From assembly GCF_034263275.1 (NCBI RefSeq), contig NZ_CP139559.1:1798001-1862000 (forward strand): 64,000 nucleotides of DNA, written 5' to 3'. Below the pieces are notes generated by a model, which saw nothing but the letters and a program-made list of their open reading frames with translations, ran no database searches and was not told the origin of the DNA. Positions 26,514-36,070 of the stretch are shown in pieces. How positions within the stretch are numbered: position 1 is the first letter of the stretch; each line of letters opens with the position of its first letter. The stretch comes from Mucilaginibacter sp. cycad4 (GTDB taxonomy: Bacteria > Bacteroidota > Bacteroidia > Sphingobacteriales > Sphingobacteriaceae). The position numbers were made by a program, and so were the translations under genes.

Positions 26514-27044
26514 ATGATTCTGTTTAAACCATGTATTTGTTTTTGCGCTTTGGCAATGACCGTATTTGCCTGCAAACAAAACAAACCCAGGCCCGTATCA
26601 AATGATATTTCAAAAACAACAGTTACCATAGCCGGTAAAAAAGATAGCGTGATCAACAATCCGCACAAAAAATATGGCGAGGCAACTGTGGGCGATCCAT
26701 GTGTAAAATGTTTGCTGGCAGTTATTCAGGATAGCAAAAGCTATAAAGAAAACACCAATGGCATTTCGCAGCGAAATATAAATTATACTATTAACTGGGT
26801 AAAAGCGTCGGCCCCTGCATTAACGCCCGATACAAGTAATAAAACCAATGGTATAAGGGTTGATGTAAAGAAAGATGAAGACGGTGAGGACACGCATTTA
26901 TGCTCATATATTTATAACAATACCAGCGGTACCATGTACCTGCTCAACAGTCAAAATAAATATCAGCATGAAATATCAAGCATAACACCTGCAATTCTTA
27001 AAAAAATCCGCAATAGTTGTTACTGGGGTGTGGCATCACAATAA
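26514..27044 (+). CDS. hypothetical lipoprotein
   Basis: A 176-residue protein with a lipoprotein signal: a hydrophobic run followed by TVFAC, lipid Cys about residue 20. The mature region is polar and contains a DPCVKC pair and a later Cys near the end (RNSCYWG), which could form disulfides in the periplasm. I do not recognise a family. It is divergent from mqo and convergent with the hybrid kinase gene. Confidence 0.7.
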   Translation: MILFKPCICFCALAMTVFACKQNKPRPVSNDISKTTVTIAGKKDSVINNPHKKYGEATVGDPCVKCLLAVIQDSKSYKENTNGISQRNINYTINWVKASAPALTPDTSNKTNGIRVDVKKDEDGEDTHLCSYIYNNTSGTMYLLNSQNKYQHEISSITPAILKKIRNSCYWGVASQ

Positions 27045-27066
27045 TTAGCTTGTTGCTTTCCAGCAG

Positions 27067-30000
27067 CTAAACATATTTACCCTTTACATTTTTGGTCATT
27101 TTATAAGCGCCCTTTAAAACGTTGATCAATGCTTCGGTTTTCATTGGCTTGGCAATATAATCGTCCATGCCTTCACTTATGCACATATCCCTGTCGTCGG
27201 GACCGGCATTCGCGGTCATAGCAATGATAAAGGGTTGTTTAAAAGCATACTGGCGAATATGGCGGGTTGCCTCAAAGCCATCCATCTCAGGCATCTGCAC
27301 ATCCATAAAAATCACATCGAACGTTGGATTAGCCTTTAACTTATCAAGCGTTTGGTGTCCGTTATGGGCCAGTTCAAAATTATAGCCCAGCTTCTCCAAC
27401 ATACGGCTAATGAGCTTTTGATTAACCGTATTATCCTCGGCCACAAGTATACTAAGGGGATTTTCCTTCGCAAAATTCACATCAAGCAGTTTATCCGGCT
27501 TTGCTTCAGGGGCCGGCGCCTGTGTTTTTCCCTGGAACTCGGCCTGTAAGCTTTTACCCAATTGCGATTGTTTTACCGGCTTGGTTAAAATAGTTGAAAA
27601 CAGGCCCGGATATTTTTTCTTTGACCCATCACCTATGGAGCTCAGCATAATTACCGGCAGTTCTTTATAATTGCTTTTGATTTCCCGGGCCAATCCCACA
27701 CCATCCATTTCAGGCATTTCCATATCGGTTATAACCAGGTTAAACCCATTGTTGGCAGTAAGGATCTCAAGAGCCTGCCTGCCCGAGGCAGCCGCCACCG
27801 TTTGGATCCCCCATTGTTCAAGTTGTGTTTGGAGGATAAACCTGTTTGTTTTATTATCATCAATGATAAGCACCTTTTTGCCATCAAGCTCTTCTGCATT
27901 AAAAATAATAGGTACATGTTTCGACTGTTTGTTGCTGATAGTTGTTTTTATGGTGAATACAAAAACAGAGCCTTCTCCATAAACACTTTCAGCCCAGATT
28001 TCACCCCCCATTAAGTTTACCAGGCGCTGGCTAATCACAAGTCCAAGACCAGTGCCTCCGTATTTGCGCGTGGTAGATGAATCAACCTGCGAAAAAGCGT
28101 TAAACAAGGTTGTCAGTTTATCTTCCGGAATCCCGATACCGGTATCCATCACACTAAAACCAATCTCAATTTCTTTATCGCCAATGTTTTTAGATAAAAA
28201 TACTTTAATAAATACTTCGCCGCGCTCGGTAAACTTGAGCGCATTACCCGTTAAATTGGTAAGCACCTGTTTTAACCTCAGGCTATCGCCAATAATCTGC
28301 CGGGGCAGGGCAGGATCGATCTGGTAAACCAGCTCCAGTTCACGTTTGGCTGCATTTTGCGAAAAGATATCCATCACCTCCTCAATACACTGGCGCAGGT
28401 CAAAATCTTCCTGCTCCATCTCCATTTTTCCTGATTCGATTTTGGAGAAATCAAGGATATCGTTGATCACATTTACCAAACTATCACCACATGAAATAAT
28501 GGTATCCGTATAATCGCGCTGCTCGGCATTCAGTTCAGTTTCGCCCAGGAGAGAGGCCATGCCAATAACACCGTTCATTGGGGTCCTGATCTCATGGCTC
28601 ATTGTGGCTAAAAATATGCTTTTAGCCTGGTTGGCTTTATCAGCTTCTTCCCGGGCCTCGCGTTCCTGTTCTTTTTGTAGCTGCAGCTCTTCCGACTGGG
28701 AAAGCAGCTCTTCGTTCAAAGCTTGTAACTCTTCTGATTGATTTTGAAGTTCGATATTTAAGGTTTGCAGATTTTCGGACTGGGCCTTCAGTTCTTCCGA
28801 TTGTTGCATAACCTCGGCAGTACGTTCGCTAACCTGCTTTTCAAGCAGGTTCTTTTGTTTCACTATGGCATTTACTTTATATCGATAAAATGCATAAATG
28901 GCCGTTACAATCAGTAAAATCAGCAGACTGATAAACCACCAGGTGAGCCAGAATGGCGGTAATACAGTGACATTCAGACTTACCTGCCGGATAGACCATT
29001 TTCCATCGGCACTGCGGCTTTTTACCCTGAATATATAGTTACCCGCCGATAGGTTGGTATAAGTGGCCGTATTTTTATTGCCTACATAATTCCATGTTTT
29101 ATCAAAGCCTTCGAGCAAATAAGCATACGATTCTTTATTGCTCAGGGCAAAGTCCATCGATACATATTCAAACGATATAACTGATTGATCATGTGTTAAG
29201 GTTATCGATTTTGTTTCGGAAATATCTTCCTTCAGGGGTGAAGGATCATCGCTGTTTTGTGCTACGCGGATAGATTTGTTGTAAATCTGAAAATCGGTAA
29301 GCACCAGCGGAGGGTTATATATGTTTTCACGGATATTTTCGGGATTGAACATGTTAAACCCGTTAACACCGCCAAAGTACATGGTGCCATCATGGCTTTT
29401 TACAGCAGAGTGAGGTTTAAACTCGTCGGCCTGTAAACCATCCTCAATGGTAAAATTCTTAAATTTGTTAGTTTTAGGGTTGTATTTGGAAATGCCTTTA
29501 TTGGTACTGATCCATAAATTACCGCTGTTATCTTCTTCAACCGCATAAATGTAATTATTGGGGAGGCCATCTTTTACTTTAAAGTTTGTAACCTTACCGG
29601 TAGCAGGGTTTAAACGATAAAGCCCGCCATAAGTGCAGATCCAGATATTACCCAGGTGGTCTTCAAAAAGATCGAGCGCGGTGTTATTGCCCACCGCGCT
29701 GTTCAGTTTTTCGTATTGTACCGGCTTAAATGAATCAGTTGCAGCATCATAAAGGTTTACGCCTCCATCATTAGTGCCTACCCAAAGGTTACCTTTTGAG
29801 TCGCCAAGCAGCGAGTTGATGTTATCGCTGCTTATGCTCCCCGGCTTATTGGCATTATGGCGGTAATGAATGAATTTATTGGTTTTAGGGTCGAACAAAT
29901 CAAGCCCTGTTCCGAGGGTACCAAACCACAGTTTTCCATTAAGTGTTTTGGCTATGGCGTAAATATTATTACCGCTTATACTTGTACTGTCATCCGGGTT

Positions 30001-31371
30001 ATGTTTAAATGACCTGAACCTGCGGGTTTGCGGGTTCATCATGCTAACCCCATCGCCCCAGGTGCCAATCCAAAGGTTATTTTTGGCATCTTCCTGTATA
30101 GCCAAAACATAGTTACCGCAAATACCGGCATCGTCATTCTTGTTGTTTTTATAAACCTTAAATTCGCCCTTTTCCGGGTCGAAAAGATTAAGGCCGCCGC
30201 CATCGGTGCCTTGCCAGATGTTGTTATTTTTGTCTTCGTAAATACTTAGTACAAAGTTGTTTGATAAACTATTTGGCTGTGCGCTGTGCTGGTAGTGTAT
30301 GAAATTTTCGCTTGTTTTTTTATAAAAGTTAAGTCCTGAGGCAAACGCGGCGATCCATATATTCCCACTCTTATCTTTCAGGATCACATCAACTGAGTTA
30401 TTGGCGATGCTGCTGTTATCTACATCATCCTCAAAGTGGTTGTTAAACTTACCTTCGGCATAATTAAAAATACTTAAGCCGCCATTTTCCGTACCTATCC
30501 ACAAGTTGTGATTACTGTCTTCGGCCAGGCATTGTACCGTGTTGTACGAAAGGGAATTATTACTGTGTGGATCATTCTTATAATGAGTAAAAGCTTGGGT
30601 TGCCGGATTAAACAAGTTAAGGCCCCCATCACTCACGCCAACCCATAAACGATGATCGCTATCTTCCAAAATAACATTGATCCTGTTGGCTGACAGAGAA
30701 GAAGAGATGCTTTCATCATGAACAAAGCGGGTAAAATTATTGCTTTGAGGCTTATAAAGATTTAATCCGCCATAGGTTGTACCCACCCATAACTTATTTT
30801 GGCTGTCTACATAAACTGTGCGGACATTGTTATCGCTTAAACTGGCTGCATCGGCCGCATTATACCGGTAATGGGTAAACTTTTTTTTCGCAATATTAAA
30901 CTGATCAAGGCCTTCTTTTTGATTCGAGATCCACAGGTTGCCGCTTTTATCAAGTGCTATCTTAACTAAGATATCGCTCGCTATTGAATTGGCGTTGTTT
31001 CGATTATGGCGATAATGGATAAAACGATCAAATTTGCGATCGTACATGTTTAAACCGCCACCGCTGGTCGAGATCCACAGGTTTCCGTTTTTGTCCTCAA
31101 GTACATCCTGAACAAAGCTGTTGCTGATACTGTTAGTATCGTTGACGATGTTTTTAAAAACTTTGAATTTGTTACCGTCATAACGGTTAAGACCGTCGCG
31201 CGTGCCCACCCATATAAAGCCACGGCTATCCTGCATAATGCAATTGACGTTTAGTTCAGAAAGCCCCTCCCGGCTGCCGATATGCTGAAAATGAATGGGG
31301 CGGTTTTGTGAGAACACGCATAACGAAATAGCTTGCAACAATAAAACAAGATAACACTTATAGCTATTCAT
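27067..31371 (-). CDS. hybrid histidine kinase with periplasmic propeller and two receivers
   Basis: About 1434 residues from ATG 31369-31371. A TTG six codons upstream is possible but puts extra residues before the signal peptide. Order: signal peptide; periplasmic propeller of many repeats ([18 protein letters not shown] and similar) to about 640; Y_Y_Y domain (about 735-800); membrane helix (about 805-828); Glu/Gln-rich coiled coil with repeated QSEELQ (about 830-905); HisKA with MSHEIRTP (His about 926); ATPase with GTGLGL; then two receivers ([12 protein letters not shown], Asp about 1216; [12 protein letters not shown], Asp about 1357). There is no AraC output domain, so the phosphate must pass to another protein. 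The ligand is unknown. It faces the convergent lipoprotein gene. Confidence 0.93.
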   Translation of the reverse strand: MNSYKCYLVLLLQAISLCVFSQNRPIHFQHIGSREGLSELNVNCIMQDSRGFIWVGTRDGLNRYDGNKFKVFKNIVNDTNSISNSFVQDVLEDKNGNLWISTSGGGLNMYDRKFDRFIHYRHNRNNANSIASDILVKIALDKSGNLWISNQKEGLDQFNIAKKKFTHYRYNAADAASLSDNNVRTVYVDSQNKLWVGTTYGGLNLYKPQSNNFTRFVHDESISSSLSANRINVILEDSDHRLWVGVSDGGLNLFNPATQAFTHYKNDPHSNNSLSYNTVQCLAEDSNHNLWIGTENGGLSIFNYAEGKFNNHFEDDVDNSSIANNSVDVILKDKSGNIWIAAFASGLNFYKKTSENFIHYQHSAQPNSLSNNFVLSIYEDKNNNIWQGTDGGGLNLFDPEKGEFKVYKNNKNDDAGICGNYVLAIQEDAKNNLWIGTWGDGVSMMNPQTRRFRSFKHNPDDSTSISGNNIYAIAKTLNGKLWFGTLGTGLDLFDPKTNKFIHYRHNANKPGSISSDNINSLLGDSKGNLWVGTNDGGVNLYDAATDSFKPVQYEKLNSAVGNNTALDLFEDHLGNIWICTYGGLYRLNPATGKVTNFKVKDGLPNNYIYAVEEDNSGNLWISTNKGISKYNPKTNKFKNFTIEDGLQADEFKPHSAVKSHDGTMYFGGVNGFNMFNPENIRENIYNPPLVLTDFQIYNKSIRVAQNSDDPSPLKEDISETKSITLTHDQSVISFEYVSMDFALSNKESYAYLLEGFDKTWNYVGNKNTATYTNLSAGNYIFRVKSRSADGKWSIRQVSLNVTVLPPFWLTWWFISLLILLIVTAIYAFYRYKVNAIVKQKNLLEKQVSERTAEVMQQSEELKAQSENLQTLNIELQNQSEELQALNEELLSQSEELQLQKEQEREAREEADKANQAKSIFLATMSHEIRTPMNGVIGMASLLGETELNAEQRDYTDTIISCGDSLVNVINDILDFSKIESGKMEMEQEDFDLRQCIEEVMDIFSQNAAKRELELVYQIDPALPRQIIGDSLRLKQVLTNLTGNALKFTERGEVFIKVFLSKNIGDKEIEIGFSVMDTGIGIPEDKLTTLFNAFSQVDSSTTRKYGGTGLGLVISQRLVNLMGGEIWAESVYGEGSVFVFTIKTTISNKQSKHVPIIFNAEELDGKKVLIIDDNKTNRFILQTQLEQWGIQTVAAASGRQALEILTANNGFNLVITDMEMPEMDGVGLAREIKSNYKELPVIMLSSIGDGSKKKYPGLFSTILTKPVKQSQLGKSLQAEFQGKTQAPAPEAKPDKLLDVNFAKENPLSILVAEDNTVNQKLISRMLEKLGYNFELAHNGHQTLDKLKANPTFDVIFMDVQMPEMDGFEATRHIRQYAFKQPFIIAMTANAGPDDRDMCISEGMDDYIAKPMKTEALINVLKGAYKMTKNVKGKYV

Positions 31372-31532
31372 TAAAATATTTTTGGGCAAATTGAAGAAGT
31401 GGTTTAATCGTGCATGATTGGCTGCATTAAATTTAATAAAATTTACCGTTTATTAAATATCAGCTAATATCATTTAGTATTTAAACGGGAGGGCAACAAA
31501 TTTTGTTATACTATTTTAACAAAACAAACATT

Positions 31533-31540
31533 TACTTTTG
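31533..31540 (+). promoter_or_regulatory. -7 promoter box next to the VF530 gene start
   Basis: TACTTTTG fits the TAnnTTTG consensus. The ATG at 31545 starts only four bases later, as for ribD, suggesting a leaderless message. Confidence 0.5.
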
Positions 31541-31544
31541 CCAT

Positions 31545-31757
31545 ATGCAGCAACAGCCCAACAACCCCTTACACGGCAAAACCCTTGAGATGATCCTTAA
31601 TGAACTGGTAGCTCACTTTGGCTGGAAAGAACTGGGCACACGGATCAGGATTAATTGTTTTAACGATGACCCAAGTATTAAATCAAGCCTCAAGTTTTTA
31701 AGGAAAACAGACTGGGCAAGGAAAAAAGTGGAAGAGTTGTATTTGGAGATAGTGTGA
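31545..31757 (+). CDS. VF530 (DUF2132) family DNA-binding-type protein
   Basis: A 70-residue protein matching the VF530 family nearly end to end: [37 protein letters not shown] and [20 protein letters not shown]. The family is small, helical and of unsettled function; its founding structure resembles DNA-binding folds. I choose ATG 31545 because family proteins start just before NNPLHG. The frame is open to 31503, but that stretch includes the promoter box. Confidence 0.85.
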   Translation: MQQQPNNPLHGKTLEMILNELVAHFGWKELGTRIRINCFNDDPSIKSSLKFLRKTDWARKKVEELYLEIV

Positions 31758-31770
31758 TGGTTATAAAAAA

Positions 31771-31870
31771 TGTCATGTTGAACTTGTTTCAACACCTCAC
31801 GCGCTAAGCAACCACACTGAGTAAATCGGCTTCCTGGTTTATGGGGTGCCAAAACAAATTCTGAATGACA
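31771..31870. repeat. intergenic palindromic repeat, MITE-like
   Basis: A roughly 100-base segment begins TGTCATGTTGAACTTG and ends CTGAATGACA, so the ends form a TGTCAT/ATGACA inverted repeat. Inside, GTTTCAACACC is partly complementary to GGGGTGCCAAAAC. It has no ORF. The form fits a short non-autonomous repeat of the type scattered in Sphingobacteriaceae genomes. Confidence 0.5.
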
Positions 31871-31882
31871 TGGGAGATATTA

Positions 31883-33181
31883 CTACCCGTGCTTTTTCTT
31901 CTTATTCATTTTAGCCTTAGTACTGGCACTTAAATTATAAGTTTTAGCATTTGATGCTTTTTTTTCGTGGAAAGCTTCGCCAACACCTGCGGGTTTAACA
32001 TCTTCCTTAGTATCCGCTTTTTTAGGCTTCGACTCGGTTACGATCACCAGATCATCCGGCAGCTCGGCTACAGGAATTTTATTCCCTATCATCTGCTCAA
32101 TCTTTTTCACCTGGCTTAACTCAATATCAGTAGCAAAGGTCATTGCCAGCGTTTCGTCGTTATTGCCGGGGTTATGGTTTACTACGCGGCTAATAAACAG
32201 TTCATTATCTGCAGGCAAATCAAAATGGATCAGGAAGGGGATACCGCTCAGGTTAAGGTTTTCGTCATTTTCGTTAGTCACGATCAGGATCCTTGCACCT
32301 GCTTCTGCTTTAAACTCTTCAATGGTTTTGAACCCTTTTGTGTCGAAAAATTTGGGGTTCAGGTATGCCACACCTGTACGTAAACGGCTTTTGAGGCTTT
32401 GAAAAAGCTTTTCGGCAGTTGTTTGGGTGTTTACGAATACAACTGTTTTGGTAAACAGCTCTTCATCGTACATAAACAAATTAAGCAAGTTTAGCTTGGT
32501 GCCGAAGTTTGGTACGTTATATAAAAGCTGTTCGTGGGTTTCGATAGCTATTTCGCTTAATTCATCAACCTCAATTACAGTGGGTTGCCTCATAAACGGA
32601 TCAAGCATTTTTTCGAGCTTGGCGTGCATCACCTCAGTAAACACGAGGTGTTGGCCTTTGTCAATACTGTTAGCCAGTTCAACAACCGGTAATTGCAAGC
32701 CTTTCTTTACTATCTGGTCGGCATCGTCAACCACCAGTAAATCAACTTTATTTAAATTTAAGGCCAGTTTAAGGTAGATAGCCCTTGCCCTGTCAGGAGT
32801 GGCTACAACAATGTCGGCACCATCGGCAAGCTCATCCATCTGGCTTTCGAAGCCAGGCGCAACGTATAAGCCAACTATACGGATAGATTTATTTTTGTTA
32901 AGCCGGTCAAACTGTTCCATAACAGCAAACACTTGTTCTTTTTCGGGCACAAGCACCAATACACGCGGAACACCTTCGGGGGCATAGTTAAAGCGGTTTA
33001 ATACGCCTAATACATAAGTGGTGGTTTTCCCGCTGCCCTCGGGGCCAATGGCAATAATATCCTGCCCGCCAATTATTCGGTTGATGGTTTTAAGCTGAAG
33101 CTCTTTAGGGTTTGCAAAACCGGCTTCGTTTACCGAACGCAACAATTGTTTATTAAGCTTCAATTTATCAGACCACGCCAT
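31883..33181 (-). CDS. DEAD/DEAH-box RNA helicase-like protein
   Basis: A 432-residue two-domain helicase. The N-terminal half has the Q-motif region (EAGFANPKELQLKTINRI), Walker A with GPEGSGKTTTYVLG and motif II reading DLLVVDDADQI, that is D-D-A-D instead of D-E-A-D. The C-terminal helicase half (about 230-360) is recognisable (TVVFVNTQTTAEKLFQSL) but diverged, and the usual HRxGRxxR motif reads VVNHNPGNND. A Lys-rich tail ends STKAKMNKKKKHG. The altered motifs II and VI make full helicase activity uncertain. Confidence 0.85.
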   Translation of the reverse strand: MAWSDKLKLNKQLLRSVNEAGFANPKELQLKTINRIIGGQDIIAIGPEGSGKTTTYVLGVLNRFNYAPEGVPRVLVLVPEKEQVFAVMEQFDRLNKNKSIRIVGLYVAPGFESQMDELADGADIVVATPDRARAIYLKLALNLNKVDLLVVDDADQIVKKGLQLPVVELANSIDKGQHLVFTEVMHAKLEKMLDPFMRQPTVIEVDELSEIAIETHEQLLYNVPNFGTKLNLLNLFMYDEELFTKTVVFVNTQTTAEKLFQSLKSRLRTGVAYLNPKFFDTKGFKTIEEFKAEAGARILIVTNENDENLNLSGIPFLIHFDLPADNELFISRVVNHNPGNNDETLAMTFATDIELSQVKKIEQMIGNKIPVAELPDDLVIVTESKPKKADTKEDVKPAGVGEAFHEKKASNAKTYNLSASTKAKMNKKKKHG

Positions 33182-33262
33182 CAGGATACTATTAAAAATT
33201 AAAATGAGGGTGCAAAAGTACCAAATTAACGCGTCATTTTTTTAAAAATCAGCAGATAAACG

Positions 33263-34084
33263 TTATAAAGGATGCCAGTCTGTACTGTTGAGCAGTGAAA
33301 ATGCCGACCGCGGTTCAAGATCAAGATAGCGATAAGTTACTTTTGAAAGGTATAAACCCTGAGGGTGAGCCGGGATAATGATTTTGGGCGTTTGTTTGCT
33401 GGCGATATAAAACTCAAATTCATCTGTGCTCATCTGCCCTTTGCCAATTTCAAGCAGGCGTCCAACAGTGATCCTGATCATCCTATATAAAAAGCGGTTG
33501 GCGGTAATGTTAAACCTTAGCTTATCACCTTTGCTATCAATGTAAAGCCCTGCAGATTTTACGTGACAAATAGTATGCTCAACCTTGTCGGGCGTTTTGG
33601 ATAAGGCGCGGAAGTCAGTGTAGTTAGGAAGGATTGAAACGGCTTTTTTCATTGCATCCAGGTCAAGATCCTGATCCGGATAAAGTGAACTGAAGTTACT
33701 AAGAAACGGGTCTTTATAATTATGGATAAAATAATCATAGGTACGGATCACGCCATCAAAACGGGCATGCGGATCTCCCTGCATCGGGATAATATCAAAC
33801 ACAGCTATATCATCAGGGAGCAGTTTATTAAGGCGAAACAACAGATCGAAATCTAAATTATCAGGAATATCGGCGTGAAAAAAATACTGACTTGCATGCA
33901 CTTTGGCATCTGTACGACCGCAACCGTTAATGGCGACAGGTTGTTTCAGGATTTTGGAGAGGGCCGTTTCAATTACTTCCTGCACGGTAATTGCCTTCGA
34001 GAGTTTTTGCCAGCCCGAATACCTTACACCGTGATAGCCTATATGAAAAAAGTGCCGCCTTATTGTTTTAAGCATAGTTTTCAA
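33263..34084 (-). CDS. truA: tRNA pseudouridine synthase A
   Basis: A 273-residue enzyme that makes pseudouridine at tRNA positions 38-40. The catalytic block is NGCGRTDAKVHASQYFFH, with the Asp of GRTDAKVHA as nucleophile. Other markers are HIGYHGVRYSGWQ at the start and FRALSKTPDKVEHTICHV, then FNITANRFLYRMIRITVGRLLEIG. The start could be either ATG at 34084 or 34075; both precede the family N-terminus. It is followed leftward by the helicase gene. Confidence 0.94.
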   Translation of the reverse strand: MKTMLKTIRRHFFHIGYHGVRYSGWQKLSKAITVQEVIETALSKILKQPVAINGCGRTDAKVHASQYFFHADIPDNLDFDLLFRLNKLLPDDIAVFDIIPMQGDPHARFDGVIRTYDYFIHNYKDPFLSNFSSLYPDQDLDLDAMKKAVSILPNYTDFRALSKTPDKVEHTICHVKSAGLYIDSKGDKLRFNITANRFLYRMIRITVGRLLEIGKGQMSTDEFEFYIASKQTPKIIIPAHPQGLYLSKVTYRYLDLEPRSAFSLLNSTDWHPL

Positions 34085-34107
34085 AAATGCAGATTATTTT
34101 AAAATCC

Positions 34108-34148
34108 TGTACAAAACAAAAGCCCAATGTAATTAAACACCGGGCTTT
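34108..34148 (-). terminator. terminator after the CDGSH gene
   Basis: Read leftward, AAAGCCC (complement of 34142-34148) pairs with GGGCTTT (complement of 34119-34125) and is followed by TTGTTTTG. It ends the leftward CDGSH transcript before truA. Confidence 0.6.
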
Positions 34149-34168
34149 ATGTATATTAAAACAATTGT

Positions 34169-34393
34169 TTACACTTTTTTTGGCGGAAGATCAAATGCGA
34201 TAGCGTTATGTTCAAAATGGCCTTTGTGCGAACCATCACAAAATGGCTTGTTTGCCGATAAACCACAACGGCAAATAGAAAGTACCGTACGGCCCTGTAA
34301 ACCGTAAGCGTTGCCCTGCATATCAACTATTTCAAAATCGCCTTCTATTTTAACCGAACCGTTATTATTAATGGTAAGTTTAGTTTTCTCCAT
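34169..34393 (-). CDS. CDGSH iron-sulfur domain protein
   Basis: A 74-residue protein with one CDGSH [2Fe-2S] site. The motif CRCGLSANKPFCDGSHKG supplies the three Cys and one His ligands. It is a small soluble redox or cluster-transfer protein; the partner is unknown. The N-terminal half (KLTINNNGSVKIEGDFEIVD) is the usual beta-rich lead-in of bacterial single-domain members. It has its own downstream terminator. Confidence 0.92.
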   Translation of the reverse strand: MEKTKLTINNNGSVKIEGDFEIVDMQGNAYGLQGRTVLSICRCGLSANKPFCDGSHKGHFEHNAIAFDLPPKKV

Positions 34394-34497
34394 GTGTTAA
34401 ATTTTGGCCAAAGTTAAAACTTGATAAGCCGCCAAAATTGTTTATTTGTTATTTAGAAGTGTTCCTGATTGGACGAAACAACGGGGGGGGGATTAAT

Positions 34498-34725
34498 TTA
34501 GTTGAATGACTGGTTAAACGCTACAAGCACCTGCAAAAACACCTCTCTGTCTAAGGCAAAGGAAGAAGGCTGCTCGGGTTTTACAGCTTTTCCGTTTTTT
34601 ATTTTAAGCGGGAATAAGGCAATAAAATCGCGAATGCTGATCTCATACCTTAGCATAGGGTCGCGGCGATGGATTTCTTCCAGCCTCATCTCAAAAAGGG
34701 AAACGCTTAGCGGATCTGCAATCAT
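34498..34725 (-). CDS. small hypothetical protein
   Basis: A 75-residue soluble protein (begins MIADPLSVSLFEMRLEEI, ends QVLVAFNQSFN) with no membrane segment or known motif. The opposite strand also has an open frame of similar length, but this strand has the more natural residue mix. A run of nine Gs lies a few bases beyond its stop. Function is unknown. Confidence 0.5.
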   Translation of the reverse strand: MIADPLSVSLFEMRLEEIHRRDPMLRYEISIRDFIALFPLKIKNGKAVKPEQPSSFALDREVFLQVLVAFNQSFN

Positions 34726-34824
34726 TACCCAAAACTAAGATTTGTTTACTGCTCTGCAAGGAAACATTAGCTATAAATGACAAACTTATGATGTGTAAAA
34801 ATCCCTGCCAGTAACCATTCCGCA

Positions 34825-34832
34825 TAAATTTG
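34825..34832 (+). promoter_or_regulatory. -7 promoter box of the aldo/keto reductase gene
   Basis: TAAATTTG matches TAnnTTTG and lies 41 bases before the ATG at 34874. No clear -33 TTG is seen upstream. Confidence 0.4.
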
Positions 34833-34873
34833 CGATACAGGCTGAGGCCTTTACTTTATAAAAACATCAAACT

Positions 34874-35905
34874 ATGGAATACAGACAATTAGGCGCATCC
34901 GGCTTAAGGGTGCCGGTGTTAAGTTTTGGCACTGCTACATTTGGCGGTGGCAATGAATTTTTTAAGGCATGGGGCAATACCCAGGTTGATGAAGCAAAAA
35001 AGCTTGTTAATATTTGCCTTGATGCAGGTGTTAACTTATTTGATACCGCGAACGTTTATTCGCGTGGTATTTCTGAAGAAATATTAGGTAAAGCCCTGGA
35101 AGGCATCCGTAATGAAGTGCTGATCTCAACCAAAGCCACTTTTACAATGGGAGAGGGCGTTAATGATTTTGGTTCGTCGCGCTATCACCTGATTAAATCG
35201 GCCGAAGACAGTCTTCGCCGTTTAAATACCGACCGGATTGATATCTATCACATGCACGGCTTTGATGCCAGTACCCCGGTGGAAGAAACATTAAGAGCTT
35301 TGGACGACCTGGTTGCCAGCGGTAAAGTGCGTTACATTGCCTGCTCCAATTTTTCGGGCTGGCATTTAATGAAATCGCTTTCGGTATCTGAAAGGTATGG
35401 CTGGAGCCGTTATATTGCGCACCAGGCATATTATTCCCTGCTCAACCGCGAGTTTGAATGGGAACTGATGCCTTTAGGTATCGATCAAAAAGTAAGCACT
35501 ATTGTTTGGAGCCCCCTGTCATCCGGCCAGCTAAGCGGAAAATTCAGAAGAGGAGAGCCAATCCCCGAAAACTCAAGGACGGTGCAGGGCGGTGCCCACG
35601 GCCCGGCCACAAATTTTGATCATTTATATAATATTGTTGATGCGCTTGACGAAGTTGCCGAAGAAACAGGTAAATCTGTGGCACAGGTTGCATTGAACTG
35701 GTTACTGCAAAGGCCTACGGTTGCCAACCTCGTAGTTGGGGCACGTAACGAAGAACAGCTTAAGCAAAACCTCGGCGCCATAGGGTGGAATTTGACGGTT
35801 GAACAGGTTAAGAAACTGGATGCCGCCAGCGAGGTAGACCCCATATACCCATATTGGCACCAGCGCCAGAACTTAAAGCTGGTACCGCTGCCAATACAAT
35901 ATTAA
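34874..35905 (+). CDS. aldo/keto reductase
   Basis: A 343-residue NAD(P)H-dependent oxidoreductase of the TIM-barrel aldo/keto reductase family. The catalytic tetrad is visible as Asp and Tyr in FDTANVYSRG, Lys in LISTKATF and His in DIYHMHGFD. The cofactor region LNWLLQRPTVANLVVGARN near the C-terminus is typical of the group that includes YajO- and Kv-beta-like enzymes. The substrate cannot be read from sequence. It is monocistronic, with a 20-bp hairpin right after the stop. Confidence 0.9.
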   Translation: MEYRQLGASGLRVPVLSFGTATFGGGNEFFKAWGNTQVDEAKKLVNICLDAGVNLFDTANVYSRGISEEILGKALEGIRNEVLISTKATFTMGEGVNDFGSSRYHLIKSAEDSLRRLNTDRIDIYHMHGFDASTPVEETLRALDDLVASGKVRYIACSNFSGWHLMKSLSVSERYGWSRYIAHQAYYSLLNREFEWELMPLGIDQKVSTIVWSPLSSGQLSGKFRRGEPIPENSRTVQGGAHGPATNFDHLYNIVDALDEVAEETGKSVAQVALNWLLQRPTVANLVVGARNEEQLKQNLGAIGWNLTVEQVKKLDAASEVDPIYPYWHQRQNLKLVPLPIQY

Positions 35906-35911
35906 AAAGCA

Positions 35912-35955
35912 TTAACAGGAAAGCTTACGTAGTTTTACGTAAGCTTTCCTGTTAA
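35912..35955 (+). terminator. 20-bp perfect hairpin after the aldo/keto reductase gene
   Basis: The inverted repeat TTAACAGGAAAGCTTACGTA / TACGTAAGCTTTCCTGTTAA has a four-base loop and starts six bases after the stop codon. It lacks a long T run, but the stem is strong enough to end transcription or protect the message end. Confidence 0.6.
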
Positions 35956-36070
35956 ATCCCGTAACAGTACGCTGTTATAGTTGTAATGATTGCTTTAGCT
36001 TTGCTTTTGAAGGTAATGCGATATCTGTTATTACGGTATCTAAACCTTATCACTATTAAACCTTTCCTTT

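Noticed and set aside
28600..28860. QSEELQ-coding region as a DNA tandem repeat array
   Set aside because: The repeats keep heptad-like coding logic and vary in codons, so this is a coiled coil and not a separate element.
34483..34491. Run of nine Gs as a phase-variation tract
   Set aside because: It lies outside any coding frame, beyond a gene's stop, and no promoter is adjacent, so a switching role is not supported.
34502..34738. 78-codon frame opposite the small gene at 34498-34725
   Set aside because: It is the antisense of the better candidate and has a Ser/Ile-rich shadow-like composition.
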